Counted from the first letter of the stretch, positions 43,767 through 53,611 are shown. The stretch: 64,000 nt of DNA from AP-15 sp963772965 (GCA_963772965.1 CAVYZU010000003.1:62001-126000); one strand, 5' to 3'. Numbers and translations are program-made. The notes: generated from the letters alone by a model not told the origin.

Positions 43767-44681
43767 ATGAGCGACGCATTTATCTACCTTGCGCATAAGC
43801 CACATCATACCTCAAAACGAATAGCGCGTGTTTACCACTCCTTAAAAAAGTCCGATCTCGATATAGATTTTCATGTTGTGACGTTTGATTCCAACTTGGA
43901 TGAAGGCACTCGCAACCGAGTATTCGATGGAGTTGTTGTACCTCACACGATCTATAATGTTAATTCGTTGTTGCCATTGAATTATCCAAACAGGCCTACA
44001 ACGGGTAAATTCAGCCTTACGGGTAGGGGATATGTGGATCTTCCAATAATTCTGTTCTGGCTAAATAACCAGCAATATAGTAAGTTTTGGGTTATGGAAG
44101 ATGACGTGGAGTATACGGGGCATTTCGGCGCCTTAATTAAAGACATCAATGAGAACAGTTCCAATGCCGAGTTGGCGTGTACTCACTTACGCAAGTTGCC
44201 TGACGACTGGGACTATATATATATGTTCTCATCAGGGGCCGACATTATACCGGAAAGCATGCCAAAACGGGTCTGTTTTTTACCATTTTTCTACGTAACA
44301 AGTACAGCTCTATCGGCAATCCATTCCGCCTATATGCGGGGCTGGGCAGGATACAACGAAATGAGTTGGGCGGTGATCTTGGATTTTAACGGGATTCCCA
44401 TTCGTGATATCGGCGGTAATGGGCCTTATGTCGCACCGGAGGACCGCGACCGGTACTATATCGATCGCTCGCCGAACAATTTCGACAAGCGCGGGAGTTT
44501 CGGGACGCTGAAGATTCGTCTCTCACCTGGTCGCGAACGAGATGTGCTCTGGCACCCGGTGAAGACACTGCCCAACTGGGTCACTATGCGGCGCAAGCGC
44601 TTTATATCTGTATCGAAGTACTATTTCTTACGTGTCGCTTCACTCTTTCCTCGCGGTGATGGTGAGGTGAAAAACGTTTGA
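43767..44681 (+). CDS. Putative glycosyltransferase-like protein, lower-GC
   Basis: 304 residues from ATG 43767. A Rossmann-type start (MSDAFIYLAHKPHHTSKRIA) and a later DxD-like acidic motif after hydrophobic residues (SKFWVMEDDVEYTGHFGALI) look like a GT-A glycosyltransferase. The C-terminal half has aromatic-rich segments (AGYNEMSWAVILDF, DRYYIDRSPNNFDKRG) and RERDVLWHPVKTLP near the end. No signal peptide; the tail has a short hydrophobic/basic stretch (SKYYFLRVASLFPRG). Its base composition is visibly more AT-rich than neighbours, indicating transfer. It lies divergently between two giant exported proteins, so surface glycan modification is a reasonable inference; the exact family is not identified. 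Confidence 0.5.
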   Translation: MSDAFIYLAHKPHHTSKRIARVYHSLKKSDLDIDFHVVTFDSNLDEGTRNRVFDGVVVPHTIYNVNSLLPLNYPNRPTTGKFSLTGRGYVDLPIILFWLNNQQYSKFWVMEDDVEYTGHFGALIKDINENSSNAELACTHLRKLPDDWDYIYMFSSGADIIPESMPKRVCFLPFFYVTSTALSAIHSAYMRGWAGYNEMSWAVILDFNGIPIRDIGGNGPYVAPEDRDRYYIDRSPNNFDKRGSFGTLKIRLSPGRERDVLWHPVKTLPNWVTMRRKRFISVSKYYFLRVASLFPRGDGEVKNV

Positions 44682-44884
44682 AGACGGGGTTCCATATCAG
44701 AAAACTCGGTCATCCGGCGCAGGAAAGCCTGCAGAACATGAGCCGAGTCTCGGTACGCCACGGCGCCGGTCATTCCGGCGGACTGACATGCGGATCGGAA
44801 GAGCCTGGGCTGTGGCTTTGATTTCGCCAGCACCGCGCCGATCGGGCCAACGCCTAAGGCCTTCGTCAGCCGTTGGCGTCCCGA
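44682..44884. other. Short intergenic region with no clear gene
   Basis: Two overlapping minus-strand frames (44621-44833 and 44697-44888) show no family signatures and no ribosome sites. This region separates the convergent ends of the glycosyltransferase-like and giant Tat-substrate genes. Confidence 0.4.
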
Positions 44885-47800
44885 TCATGAGAAACGAGCG
44901 ATTGCATTAGTCTTGGCGTTCGATGCAATCGCGTGCAGCCAATTCACCGTATTCGCGACCTGACAGATATAGCCGGGGCCGTTCGAATCATCGATTGAGG
45001 GGTTGGCCGAGATCAAACGATCAGCGAAATCCATTCCGGGTCCGATACATTTATCGGTAATCGTCACCGCCGGCCCGTTCGGACCGCTCGCGATCGGTGT
45101 TAGATTGAAAGTCCAAGTCGTTGGCCCGGTTTGCTTAAGGTCGCGGATGAAATATGCCGCGTTCTGCGCCAAGGCCGATGGCACCGCGTTCGGGACCACC
45201 GGCAAGGTGTTGCCACCCGCCACCGCATAAGCACAGAAACGATCGCCATTGGACAAGACATAAGGGATATCGGTGTTCCACGCTGGTTTCGGATTGCCGT
45301 TCAGGACAAAAGCATTCCCGCCGCCGGTGTTCGGCGCCCAAGTCAGCGACGAATTTGTGAAAAAGACTACCGCCCCCGCATATGCACTGTCTTGGGTAAT
45401 TCCCGGGTTGCCGTTACCCGCATTATAAGTTCCGACCGCCTGATAGTTGCTCTTGCCTGATATCGTGTAGAGATGGATGTAACCGTTGGCGCTGTTGCCC
45501 TTCCACACGGTCGAGCGGCGGCCGACGTAGTCCCACCATGACATCATCGTCGCGAGCCAGCTTCGGGCGTCGGCGTTGCCGCGCAGTACAGCGAGGATCA
45601 TTCCCGTCCCGCAATACGCCCGCTCCCACTCCTGCATCTCGGTCATCCCGCCGGGCGCGCTATTGATATTCAACATCCAGCATCCGGTCGCCTTTGCCCA
45701 GTCTGCGGCGGCCTGCAAGCCATAGATCGAGGCGCTATCGGCGGCGAGCTGCGCCACCGGGAAACGACAATTGTCGTCTGCGTGATCAACCAGGTATTGC
45801 TGTAGTTGCGACCCGTCGTTGAACACTGGGTTGCCCGTCGCGTTCGTCGGATCGCGCGAGCAGACGAATGCGACCTTTTGGATGTCGCGATGGGCCCAGC
45901 CTGAGCCGCGATACTGTCCCTGGGCCATGACATTGCCGTAGGTTAGATACGGGAAGGGTGGCGATGGCGCCGCTCCTCCTCCCCATTGCTGATAGGCGGT
46001 TACGCAGTTGGCCCACTCGACCATGTAATCAAAATACTGCAACTCGCCAAACCGCAAATACGCCCAGTAGCCGATGTCGGGCTCATGCGTCGGATCGCTG
46101 AGCCCTGATCCGACAATCCCAGGAGGTGATCCATAAGCCCCTCCAATACTCGGCGGGTTGATATCGGTCCCGGCAAGCGACGCCGGCAGACCGGTATAAC
46201 TAAGCCCCGGCCCGTTCATCGGTGGCAGCCGGTCGAACGTCGAGGCATTGTTGTTTTTAAAGTCGCAGCACAACGTGCCGCCACTCAGGCCGAAGATGCG
46301 ATTCTCCTTTTCCGTCCTCGCGCTTTGTACGTAGAAATCCCATCCGCAGAAGGTACACATAGGCCCAACTTCGATCGGAGGACCATAATCATCAATCGCA
46401 GCCGTCCGAACCGACCCTACGTTATAGGGATTCCAATCCCAATCGTATTGCGTATCGGGAATGACGCCGATCAAACTCATATCCATCGGCAAAAAGGTGC
46501 CGGTGGATTGCCAGTAGGCTTGATTGATCTGGACGCGGAGCGTCGTCTCGGCAGCGATCGATCCAGTGCCCTGGAAGAAATTGTATTTACCATCCTCAGT
46601 GGCTATCTGAAATCGCGTGTAGGGGGCTAAGCCAGGAAGTGGGGTGAATGTGCCGGCGCCAGCTCCACTAAACTCAATGGGAGAAGTGTTCGAAGTAGTA
46701 GCATAAGGGCTAATGAAGGGTGTAAATCCAGCGCCGATAAAAAACCCCAGACTGTGGTTGCGGCCCGTTACTGGATTGCCTGCGGGAATCCCGCCGCTTA
46801 CGGGCGGCAAAGAGGCGCCGGTTACTACGCCGGGAACAATATTGCCAGCTTGACCCCCACTCCAAAAATCATTTTGTACAGTGCTTATCAGATTTCTGTT
46901 CGACCAGTAGGTCATCGCCTCGGGACCGATCGTACCCGTTACCGAACCGCTCAACAGATAGTTGCCGCGCAGTCCAGGTGCGTCGCCGTCGGCTGTCGTC
47001 AGTTGATATTGGATTCTGTATTGCCCGGTCAGTGTGTGGCCGTCGTGCAAGCCGGGTGCTGACGCGTTATTGGACTGATCGAGCGGGTTCGACACGAGGA
47101 TTGCTGTATTTTTAAAGCTCGATATTCGAGGCTGAGTATTGATGGCGTAAACGCCGCGTCCACCAATTGAACCATTAGGTTCGCTAGAAGAAATCTGCAG
47201 ATTTATCGTTGTTCCCGTCCCATCCGGCAGGACCAAAACGGTAAGCGGCCCTCCGACGATCACCGTGGTCGGCGTTGTCGAACCAGAGATGGTAACGTAT
47301 GTCGAGACTGAGCGATCATACGAGGCGGTTACCGTTGTTCCAACCGCCAACAAGCCAAAGTTGATGCTGTTGACGGTCAAGATATTGCCGGTGACGGTGC
47401 CATTGAAGCTGGCGCCGTTAGCATAGCTAATAGGATTGAACGGAAGCCTCACCGGGTTGTAGACCGTGCCGGAGCCGCGTGGCCCGACCGTCTGCCAGTT
47501 GAGCCCGGTCGACGGGTTGGCCGGCGAGGGCGGCTGAAATGCGATGTAGGTTTTTGCGCCGGTCGCATAAAATGGGTTGCGGATCTCGCCAAACCAGCGG
47601 AAGCCACCGAGCCCCCCCGAGGCATTGCTCAGCGCGAAAATGCGATGAGTAACAACAAGCTCGGCGTCAGGCGTGCCGCCGACTGTTGGCGCCATCTTGG
47701 TCTTGATTGTCCAGCGCGCCCCCGCGCCACCATCCATGTCCTTGACTGCATAGTATTGATTGCTGTCGCCGTTGAGCGCGGCGACGAGGTCCGTCGCTCG

Positions 47801-48436
47801 CCCGTTATTGGTAACTGGGCTTGTCGGCGTCTTTCCATTGACCACGAGACCCTGCGCATACACCTCAGCCAGCGTCCTCCGCGATGCGGTGGGCCAAGTC
47901 CCGGCCCCGCCATCCGAGATGGTGACCGTGACTGAAGCGCGCCGCGCCAGAGTGAATCCGGCCGGCACCATCAGGGCATAAGCAAACCATTTTAAACTGC
48001 CGTCAGGCCAATAGGTCTGGAGCCCATGCGAATAGGACCAGGTGACGCCCCTTACCTTGAACAGCGGCGCGTGGCCCACCGGGATATCGCCGGGACGGAA
48101 CACCTGACCGTAGCTCTGGGTCGGCACGCCGCCGGCTATGGCGCCATCCTGGATGATTTTTATCGTGGTTGGAAAGGTACTGGGCGCTAAGGTCGCCTGC
48201 GACGCGTATTGAACGCCGGGGCGATTTTGATCAAACGGAGGAAGGTAGTAATTCGGAACCTTGCTCATCGTGCGCCGACGGAGGATATCGGCGACCATCG
48301 CCGCCGCCTGCTCTGTGGTCGAGCCCGATGATGGCCGCGACGGCGAACCAGCGGCGAAGAGGACCGGCCCGAGCCCAGAAAGACCCGCCGATGCCGCGGC
48401 GCTCGTCAACAGCCGGCGTCGCGTGATCCTGCGCAT
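44885..48436 (-). CDS. Giant Tat-exported protein, function unknown (glycan-related N-terminal region)
   Basis: 1183 residues from ATG 48436; an upstream ATG 48457 adds seven. The N-terminus MRRITRRRLLTSAAASAGLS is a twin-arginine signal, so it is exported folded, perhaps with a cofactor. Residues about 90-220 (QSYGQVFRPGDIPVGHAPLF, GLQTYWPDGSLKWFAYALMV) resemble the first domain of rhamnogalacturonan-lyase-like or RIFT-barrel proteins, where sugar-active enzymes carry a WPDGSxK motif. A long beta-rich middle (TVTGNILTVNSINFGLLAVG) looks inserted. The C-terminal 450 residues are helical with Trp and Cys clusters (MCTFCGWDFYVQ, GYWAYLRFGELQYFDYMVEW), as in an alpha/alpha barrel. Polysaccharide binding or cleavage is inferred only. 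Confidence 0.65.
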   Translation of the reverse strand: MRRITRRRLLTSAAASAGLSGLGPVLFAAGSPSRPSSGSTTEQAAAMVADILRRRTMSKVPNYYLPPFDQNRPGVQYASQATLAPSTFPTTIKIIQDGAIAGGVPTQSYGQVFRPGDIPVGHAPLFKVRGVTWSYSHGLQTYWPDGSLKWFAYALMVPAGFTLARRASVTVTISDGGAGTWPTASRRTLAEVYAQGLVVNGKTPTSPVTNNGRATDLVAALNGDSNQYYAVKDMDGGAGARWTIKTKMAPTVGGTPDAELVVTHRIFALSNASGGLGGFRWFGEIRNPFYATGAKTYIAFQPPSPANPSTGLNWQTVGPRGSGTVYNPVRLPFNPISYANGASFNGTVTGNILTVNSINFGLLAVGTTVTASYDRSVSTYVTISGSTTPTTVIVGGPLTVLVLPDGTGTTINLQISSSEPNGSIGGRGVYAINTQPRISSFKNTAILVSNPLDQSNNASAPGLHDGHTLTGQYRIQYQLTTADGDAPGLRGNYLLSGSVTGTIGPEAMTYWSNRNLISTVQNDFWSGGQAGNIVPGVVTGASLPPVSGGIPAGNPVTGRNHSLGFFIGAGFTPFISPYATTSNTSPIEFSGAGAGTFTPLPGLAPYTRFQIATEDGKYNFFQGTGSIAAETTLRVQINQAYWQSTGTFLPMDMSLIGVIPDTQYDWDWNPYNVGSVRTAAIDDYGPPIEVGPMCTFCGWDFYVQSARTEKENRIFGLSGGTLCCDFKNNNASTFDRLPPMNGPGLSYTGLPASLAGTDINPPSIGGAYGSPPGIVGSGLSDPTHEPDIGYWAYLRFGELQYFDYMVEWANCVTAYQQWGGGAAPSPPFPYLTYGNVMAQGQYRGSGWAHRDIQKVAFVCSRDPTNATGNPVFNDGSQLQQYLVDHADDNCRFPVAQLAADSASIYGLQAAADWAKATGCWMLNINSAPGGMTEMQEWERAYCGTGMILAVLRGNADARSWLATMMSWWDYVGRRSTVWKGNSANGYIHLYTISGKSNYQAVGTYNAGNGNPGITQDSAYAGAVVFFTNSSLTWAPNTGGGNAFVLNGNPKPAWNTDIPYVLSNGDRFCAYAVAGGNTLPVVPNAVPSALAQNAAYFIRDLKQTGPTTWTFNLTPIASGPNGPAVTITDKCIGPGMDFADRLISANPSIDDSNGPGYICQVANTVNWLHAIASNAKTNAIARFS

Positions 48437-48593
48437 GTGATGCCCCCGGTGACACACCGGCCAGACGCCGGCATCGGTGAAACTACCGCCGCTTTAGCCG
48501 AGGCGGGTTTGCAGGTGAGAATAGGGTCAGGATGGCCTGGGCACATTTCCAAAAGTGGTGTGACACGGTGTCCTTTTACGGTACCCACGAGGG

Positions 48594-49829
48594 ATGGACA
48601 CCGACACACTCCCAGCCCTAGAGCCGATAGCCGATGAAACGGCGTCTCGGCCGGATGTCATGCTGTTGGCCACGCGCTCCAAGCGCGCCGAAGCCGGGCA
48701 TCCGTGGATTTATTCGAACGAAGTACAGATGGACGCGGCGACGCACCTTCTCCCTCCCGGGACGATTGTCACCTTGCGGCGTCCCGATGGCACGGCGCTC
48801 GGCGTCGCAATGTTCAATCCGCACAGCCTGCTCGCCGCACGGCTGCTCGACCGCGACCCCGGCCGGACGATCGACCGGCGCTTTTTCGCCCGCCGGCTGG
48901 AACGAGCCCTACGGTTGCGAGACCAGATCTTTGCGGAGCCGTTTTATCGCTTGGTCCATGCCGAGGCCGACGGGCTGCCGGGACTTGTTGTCGACCGCTT
49001 CGACGACGTCCTCGTGGCCGAGTTGAACGTTGCCGGCATGGTCAGGCTCGAGCCGGTTATTATCGAGGCGCTTGCCGATCTCCTCAAACCAAGGGCGATC
49101 GTGCTCCGTAACGACAGCCCGGCGCGTGCGCAGGAGGGGCTCACACCCGAAACCCGAGTGGCGCTGGGCACCCTCGAAACCCGCCTTGTCCTGCGCGAAA
49201 ACGGGGCCTTATTCCCGGTCGACCCGCTGGCGGGTCAGAAAACCGGGTGGTTTTTCGACCAGCGGCGCAACCGTGTCTTTGTCGCCGATCTGGCGAAGGG
49301 CGGCGCGAGCCTCCTCGACCTTTATTGTTACACCGGCGGATTTTCGGTCCACGCGGCGCGCGCCGGCGCGGCCGAGACGCTGGGGATCGACCGCTCGGAG
49401 GCGGCGGTGGCCTTGGCCAGTGAGGCCGCCGTGCTCAACGGCGTCGACGGGATTGCCAGCTTTCGCCGCGGCGAGGTCTTTGCCGAAGCCGAGCGGCTCA
49501 CTGCCGACGGCAAGCGCTTCGACATCGTGGTCGCCGACCCGCCACCCTTTGCAAAATCGCGCAAGGACATTCCCGCCGCGTTGCGCGGCTATCGCAAACT
49601 CGCGCGCCTGGCGGCGAAATTGACCGCCCGCGGCGGCTTCATGTTTCTGGCCTCCTGCTCCCACAATATCGGTGAGGCCGAATTCGCCGACGCCATACGC
49701 CGCGGTCTCGCCGATGCCGGCCGCAGCGGACGTATTATCCGCACTGCAGGCGCCGGGCCCGACCACCCGATCCATCCGGCATTGCCCGAGACGGCCTATC
49801 TCAAGACATCGACACTTTCTCTTGATTGA
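48594..49829 (+). CDS. RlmI-like 23S rRNA (cytosine-C5) methyltransferase
   Basis: SAM-dependent methyltransferase of the RlmI/YccW family that modifies a cytosine in 23S rRNA. 411 residues: N-terminal PUA domain (LLATRSKRAEAGHPWIYSNE, PGTIVTLRRPDGTALGVAMF), a middle EEHEE domain (RLVHAEADGLPGLVVDRFDD) and a Rossmann domain with SAM motif LLDLYCYTGGFSVHAARAGA, catalytic VADPPPFAKSRKD and ASCSHNIGEAEF. It is followed convergently by a histidine kinase, with a 29-base overlap of the two 3' ends. Family assignment is secure; the exact rRNA position is by analogy with E. coli RlmI (C1962). Confidence 0.92.
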   Translation: MDTDTLPALEPIADETASRPDVMLLATRSKRAEAGHPWIYSNEVQMDAATHLLPPGTIVTLRRPDGTALGVAMFNPHSLLAARLLDRDPGRTIDRRFFARRLERALRLRDQIFAEPFYRLVHAEADGLPGLVVDRFDDVLVAELNVAGMVRLEPVIIEALADLLKPRAIVLRNDSPARAQEGLTPETRVALGTLETRLVLRENGALFPVDPLAGQKTGWFFDQRRNRVFVADLAKGGASLLDLYCYTGGFSVHAARAGAAETLGIDRSEAAVALASEAAVLNGVDGIASFRRGEVFAEAERLTADGKRFDIVVADPPPFAKSRKDIPAALRGYRKLARLAAKLTARGGFMFLASCSHNIGEAEFADAIRRGLADAGRSGRIIRTAGAGPDHPIHPALPETAYLKTSTLSLD

Positions 49830-51219
49830 TGGGCTCTCGATTGACGGCGGCGATGCCGCGCGCGAGGGCTGGCAGGGTGATGCGGAATATCGTGCCGGCT
49901 CCGGTACTGGCAACCAGCGTCAGATCGCCGCCATGCGCCCGCATCAATTCGCGGGCGATCGCGAGCCCAAGTCCAGTGCCGCCCGGGCGGGCCGAGCCGT
50001 AGAACGGCCGAAACAGATTTTCTCGGGCCTTGGGCGGTAGACCCGGGCCGTCATCGGCGATTTCGATTGCGACCTTTTTGTTCTCGCTGACATCCGAGAC
50101 GCGCAACCGATGGGCTCCGGATTCGAGCGCGTTGCGGGCTAGGTTCGCGAGAATGCGATAGAGCTGGTCGCGATCCGCCTCCACCTCGAATTCGACTGCG
50201 AACGCGCGGTCGATCGCGAAGTCGTCGGACGTCCCGAGCCCGATTGCGACCTCGTCGATTAGCGGCGCCAACCGGAAGCGGCTCCGCGACAACGGAGCGC
50301 CGTCTTCACGCGAGAAATCGAGCGTGCGCGTGCAGAGGGCCACCGCCCGGTCGATCGCATCCATCAGACTGGGCAGAATGCGGCGCACCTCCGGTGCGGC
50401 ACTTGCCGTCAAGCTGTCGGTAACGAGCCGCGCCGTTGCCAGGATGTTGCGCAAATCGTGGTTGATCTTCGTGACCGCAGTGCCGAGGGCAGCCAGTCTG
50501 GCGCGCTGCGCCAGTGCGCGGCGCACGGTCTGCTGCATCGTCGCAAGCTCGCGCTCGGCAACGCCGATCTCGTCCCGGCGGCGGCTGGTGACGATCATCC
50601 TTGCAACGTCCTCGGGATCCTCGCGAAACGCCATCATGCTGGCGGTGATCCGCCGCATCGGCCGCACCAATAGCCATTGCAGGCTCAGATAAACCAGGGT
50701 CGCGCTGAGTAGCGACAGCCCGATCGACAGTTCGAGGACGCGGATGCCGAAATCCCACATTTCGCGGCGCAACGGCGCCTCGTCGAGCAAAACTTCGACA
50801 GTTTCGCCATTCCCCGCCGGCGATGGGCCGATGACCCGCAGCAGGCGGTTGTTGCTCCGCGACAACGCCATTAGCGAACCGCGGATCGCCGCCAACATGT
50901 TTGGGTTGGTCAGATTGATCGTCGTGTCCGGGTGCGGTGACATCGGCCGGTCGAGCATCAGCACGGTCCCGTTGGCCCCGTGCACGATGACCTCGTGCGC
51001 GCCGACCCGGGCAAGCAGCTTATCGACGAGAGCTTGGTCGAGCCGGCCGGTCGGGCTCGCCTCCAATGCCAATGCTGCCAGATCGCCCGCAGCCAGATGA
51101 TTTTCGAAATAGGTCATGCGGAATCGCGCCACCGACGGCACAAAGATCAACACCTCGCCGAGCATGACGAAGAAGACGGTCAGCACCAGAAGCCGAGCCG
51201 AGAGGCTTTTCAACAGCAC
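49801..51219 (-). CDS. Membrane sensor histidine kinase
   Basis: Sensor kinase with no response regulator nearby. The frame opens at 51351 inside the previous gene; GTG 51219 (VLLKSLSARLLVLTVFFVML), 13 bases after the upstream stop, fits better and gives 472 residues. Two membrane helices (LLVLTVFFVMLGEVLIFVPS and LSIGLSLLSATLVYLSLQWL) enclose a sensor region of about 140 residues, then HAMP, a dimerisation helix with phospho-acceptor His in AVTKINHDLRNILATARLVT, N box LANLARNALESGAHRL, G1 IADDGPGLPP and G2 GGTGLGLAIARELMRAHGGD. It is last in a run with the MerA-like and TVP38 genes, so it may respond to envelope or redox conditions; that is inference. Its end overlaps rlmI. Confidence 0.9.
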   Translation of the reverse strand: MLLKSLSARLLVLTVFFVMLGEVLIFVPSVARFRMTYFENHLAAGDLAALALEASPTGRLDQALVDKLLARVGAHEVIVHGANGTVLMLDRPMSPHPDTTINLTNPNMLAAIRGSLMALSRSNNRLLRVIGPSPAGNGETVEVLLDEAPLRREMWDFGIRVLELSIGLSLLSATLVYLSLQWLLVRPMRRITASMMAFREDPEDVARMIVTSRRRDEIGVAERELATMQQTVRRALAQRARLAALGTAVTKINHDLRNILATARLVTDSLTASAAPEVRRILPSLMDAIDRAVALCTRTLDFSREDGAPLSRSRFRLAPLIDEVAIGLGTSDDFAIDRAFAVEFEVEADRDQLYRILANLARNALESGAHRLRVSDVSENKKVAIEIADDGPGLPPKARENLFRPFYGSARPGGTGLGLAIARELMRAHGGDLTLVASTGAGTIFRITLPALARGIAAVNREPINQEKVSMS

Positions 51220-51232
51220 GGGAACCGTCCGT

Positions 51233-52642
51233 TTATCCGAGCTGCGCAAGAAACCGTACAATCCTGCGAGTACGCGGCGAAAACAATACCGGCGTGTAGA
51301 AGGCGGCGGCGGCGCGTTTGCCCGCCTCGCCGCGCGTTGGATAGGGGACAATTAAATTGGCGACCGCGCCGATCTTGAGCCACTGCGAAATCGCCAACCC
51401 CCACGGCATAATCAGATCGCCGGCGCCGGCACCGAGGACCGAGGCGCCGAGGATGCGCCCATTTCGCCGCGTGACAATCTTTGTTAGCCCGGCGGTGTCA
51501 CGCTCGGTCTGGGCCCGGTCGTTCTCGGCAAAAGGCCAGGAAACCACCCGTATGCGGTCCCCGAAGCGTTGCCGCGCCGTCGCCTCGGTCAGCCCGACCT
51601 GGGCCAGTTCGGGATCGGTATACGTCACCCAAGGGAGTGCGCGGTAATCGACTTTTGCGGGCAGCCGGAAGAGCGCGTTTCGGATCACGATGCCCGCCTG
51701 ATAGAGTGCTGCGTGGGTGAATTGCGGACCTCCCGCGACGTCGCCAACGGCAAAAGCTTTGCGGTTCGTGGTGCGCAAGCGAGCGTCGACAACCACTCCG
51801 TGCGGGTTGGCCTCAATCCCGGCCTTGGGGAGATCGAGCGCTTCGACGCTCGGTCGGCGACCAGCGGCGACGAGTATATGCGAGCCGGTGATCTCCTCCC
51901 CGTCAGATAGTCGAAGGGTCAGACCGCCATTCTCCCGCGTGGCGGATGTGATAGCCACGTGTGGCCGCAATTCAATGCCTTCGCCGCTCAATCGCTCGCT
52001 CAGAAGACGCACCATCTCGGGGTCGTCGCGTGGTAGCAGCGGGCCGAGATCGAGCACCGTCACCCTCGCGCCGAGCCGGCAATAGGCCTGTGCCATCTCG
52101 ACGCCGATCGGCCCGCCCCCGATCACGATTAGATGCTCGGGCAGTTCGCGGTTGCTGAAGATCGTCTCATTCGTCAGGTAGGGGAGCTCCGCGAGGCCGG
52201 GGATCGGCGGTATCGCGGGATGCGATCCGGTCGCGATGACGAACCGTCGCGGCCGGATTTCAGACCCGTTTGCGCTCACCGTGCGAGGGCCATTAAAGCG
52301 CGCCTCGCCCTTGATTACGTTAACACCGAGGCGCTCGAACCGCTCGACCGAGTCGTTAGGCGCTATCGCCACGATCACCTGCGCGACACTGTCGGCGACG
52401 GCGCCGAGGTCGACCCGCGGTGGTTGATAGTCTATCCCGAGCGCCGGCCCCCGGAGCCATAAAGCCGCCAGCCGAGCGGAAGCAATCAGTGATTTCGACG
52501 GGACGCAGCCGAAATTGAGACAGTCTCCGCCCATCTGGCCGCGTTCGATTAGGACAACTGCGGCGCCGAGATGAGCTGCCCCAGCGGCGACCGCCAGGCC
52601 GCCGGAACCGCCGCCGATAACGCATAGATCCGGCGTCAGCAC
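51233..52642 (-). CDS. FAD-dependent pyridine nucleotide-disulfide oxidoreductase (MerA-like)
   Basis: Flavoprotein of the glutathione reductase/dihydrolipoamide dehydrogenase/mercuric reductase group, 469 residues. FAD site CVIGGGSGGLAVAAGAAHLG, redox disulfide Cys41/Cys46 in GGDCLNFGCVPSK, NAD site LIVIGGGPIGVEMAQAYCRL, and second FAD contact KAFAVGDVAGGPQFTHAALY. The dimerisation domain has WVTYTDPELAQVGLTEATAR. It lacks the C-terminal cysteine pair and the N-terminal metal-binding domain of true MerA, so mercury reduction is unlikely. It starts 4 bases after a TVP38/TMEM64 membrane protein; this two-gene pairing recurs in bacteria, but its role is not defined. Confidence 0.9.
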   Translation of the reverse strand: MLTPDLCVIGGGSGGLAVAAGAAHLGAAVVLIERGQMGGDCLNFGCVPSKSLIASARLAALWLRGPALGIDYQPPRVDLGAVADSVAQVIVAIAPNDSVERFERLGVNVIKGEARFNGPRTVSANGSEIRPRRFVIATGSHPAIPPIPGLAELPYLTNETIFSNRELPEHLIVIGGGPIGVEMAQAYCRLGARVTVLDLGPLLPRDDPEMVRLLSERLSGEGIELRPHVAITSATRENGGLTLRLSDGEEITGSHILVAAGRRPSVEALDLPKAGIEANPHGVVVDARLRTTNRKAFAVGDVAGGPQFTHAALYQAGIVIRNALFRLPAKVDYRALPWVTYTDPELAQVGLTEATARQRFGDRIRVVSWPFAENDRAQTERDTAGLTKIVTRRNGRILGASVLGAGAGDLIMPWGLAISQWLKIGAVANLIVPYPTRGEAGKRAAAAFYTPVLFSPRTRRIVRFLAQLG

Positions 52643-52646
52643 GGCG

Positions 52647-53360
52647 TCATGCCCGGGTTTTGAGCTGCCGCCGCTTATACCACACTGGAACTAATGCGAG
52701 CAGGGCGAGCCCGATAATCGGTGCAAGCAAACTCGGGCGAAGCAAGATCTGCAGATCGGGCTGTTCGACGACTTCACCGAGCCCCTCGCCGAGACTCGCG
52801 TAAACAAAAGTAGCCGGAATGATTCCGATAAACGTCGCCAGAACAAAAGTTCGCAACCCGACGCCGGCAAACGCGGGGACAAGGTTGACCAACCAGAACG
52901 GGAACAACGGCACCAGGCGCAATACCAGCAAATAGTTGAAGGCGTTGGCGCGAAACCCGGCTTCGAGCTGTTCAAATCGTCCGGCGCGCCGTACCAAGCC
53001 GCTGAGCCCGGCGCGTGCCGCAAGGAAAATACAGGCCGCACCCGCGGTCGCCCCAATAACGGCGCCAGCGCCACCGAGCCACCTGCCGAACAAAAAGCCG
53101 CCGGCAATCGTCAGAATGGCGCCGCCCGGAACCGATAATGCCACGATAGCGGTGTATATCAGGACGTAGCCAAGGACTGCGCCGGCTCCCCATCGAGCAA
53201 CGAGGCCGCACAACCAAGCTCTATTCTCGGCCAATGCCGAGAAGGTCAGATATCGGTGACCGCCGAGCACGACAAAGGTGATCCCGGCCAATGCCAGGAC
53301 CGCCAGCGGCACCAGGCGACGTAACGCCAGGCTGCAGGATTGCATCGCGGTGCCCGGCAT
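52647..53360 (-). CDS. TVP38/TMEM64 (DedA-like) membrane protein
   Basis: Inner-membrane protein of 237 residues with a VTT/SNARE-associated domain; relatives are proposed lipid scramblases or transporters. Membrane segments: LVPLAVLALAGITFVVLGG, GAGAVLGYVLIYTAIVAL, GGAILTIAGGFLFGRWLG with the conserved FG, and a C-terminal helix. The reentrant-loop motif FNYLLVLRLVPLFPFWLVNL with the key Arg/Pro is present, followed by PAFAGVGLRTFVLATFIGII. It ends KRRQLKTRA. Start at ATG 53360; ATG 53345 is an alternative. The MerA-like gene follows after 4 bases. Confidence 0.9.
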   Translation of the reverse strand: MPGTAMQSCSLALRRLVPLAVLALAGITFVVLGGHRYLTFSALAENRAWLCGLVARWGAGAVLGYVLIYTAIVALSVPGGAILTIAGGFLFGRWLGGAGAVIGATAGAACIFLAARAGLSGLVRRAGRFEQLEAGFRANAFNYLLVLRLVPLFPFWLVNLVPAFAGVGLRTFVLATFIGIIPATFVYASLGEGLGEVVEQPDLQILLRPSLLAPIIGLALLALVPVWYKRRQLKTRA

Positions 53361-53611
53361 GTACGCGTCCGCAAGACCAGGAAAACGGCGACACTATCAT
53401 CAATGACGATCCCCGGCGCTCACCTTCGCGTGAAGCGGGAGACGTTGAATACACGCATATCGGGTTTCTAAGATTGATGGTTAATCCCAGCGGTATTTAT
53501 TGCAACAATGGCGAACATGCGACATTATCCACGTGCATCGTGTTGTCTCCCTGAAGGTCCTCCGAACGATGCAAATGGGTCCCGCCTTTTCCTCCGGGGC
53601 GGGCAGGCTGA

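Noticed and set aside
44621..44888. Two overlapping short minus-strand frames after the glycosyltransferase-like gene
   Set aside because: Neither matches a family or has a ribosome site. A joined reading was considered but nothing recognisable emerged.
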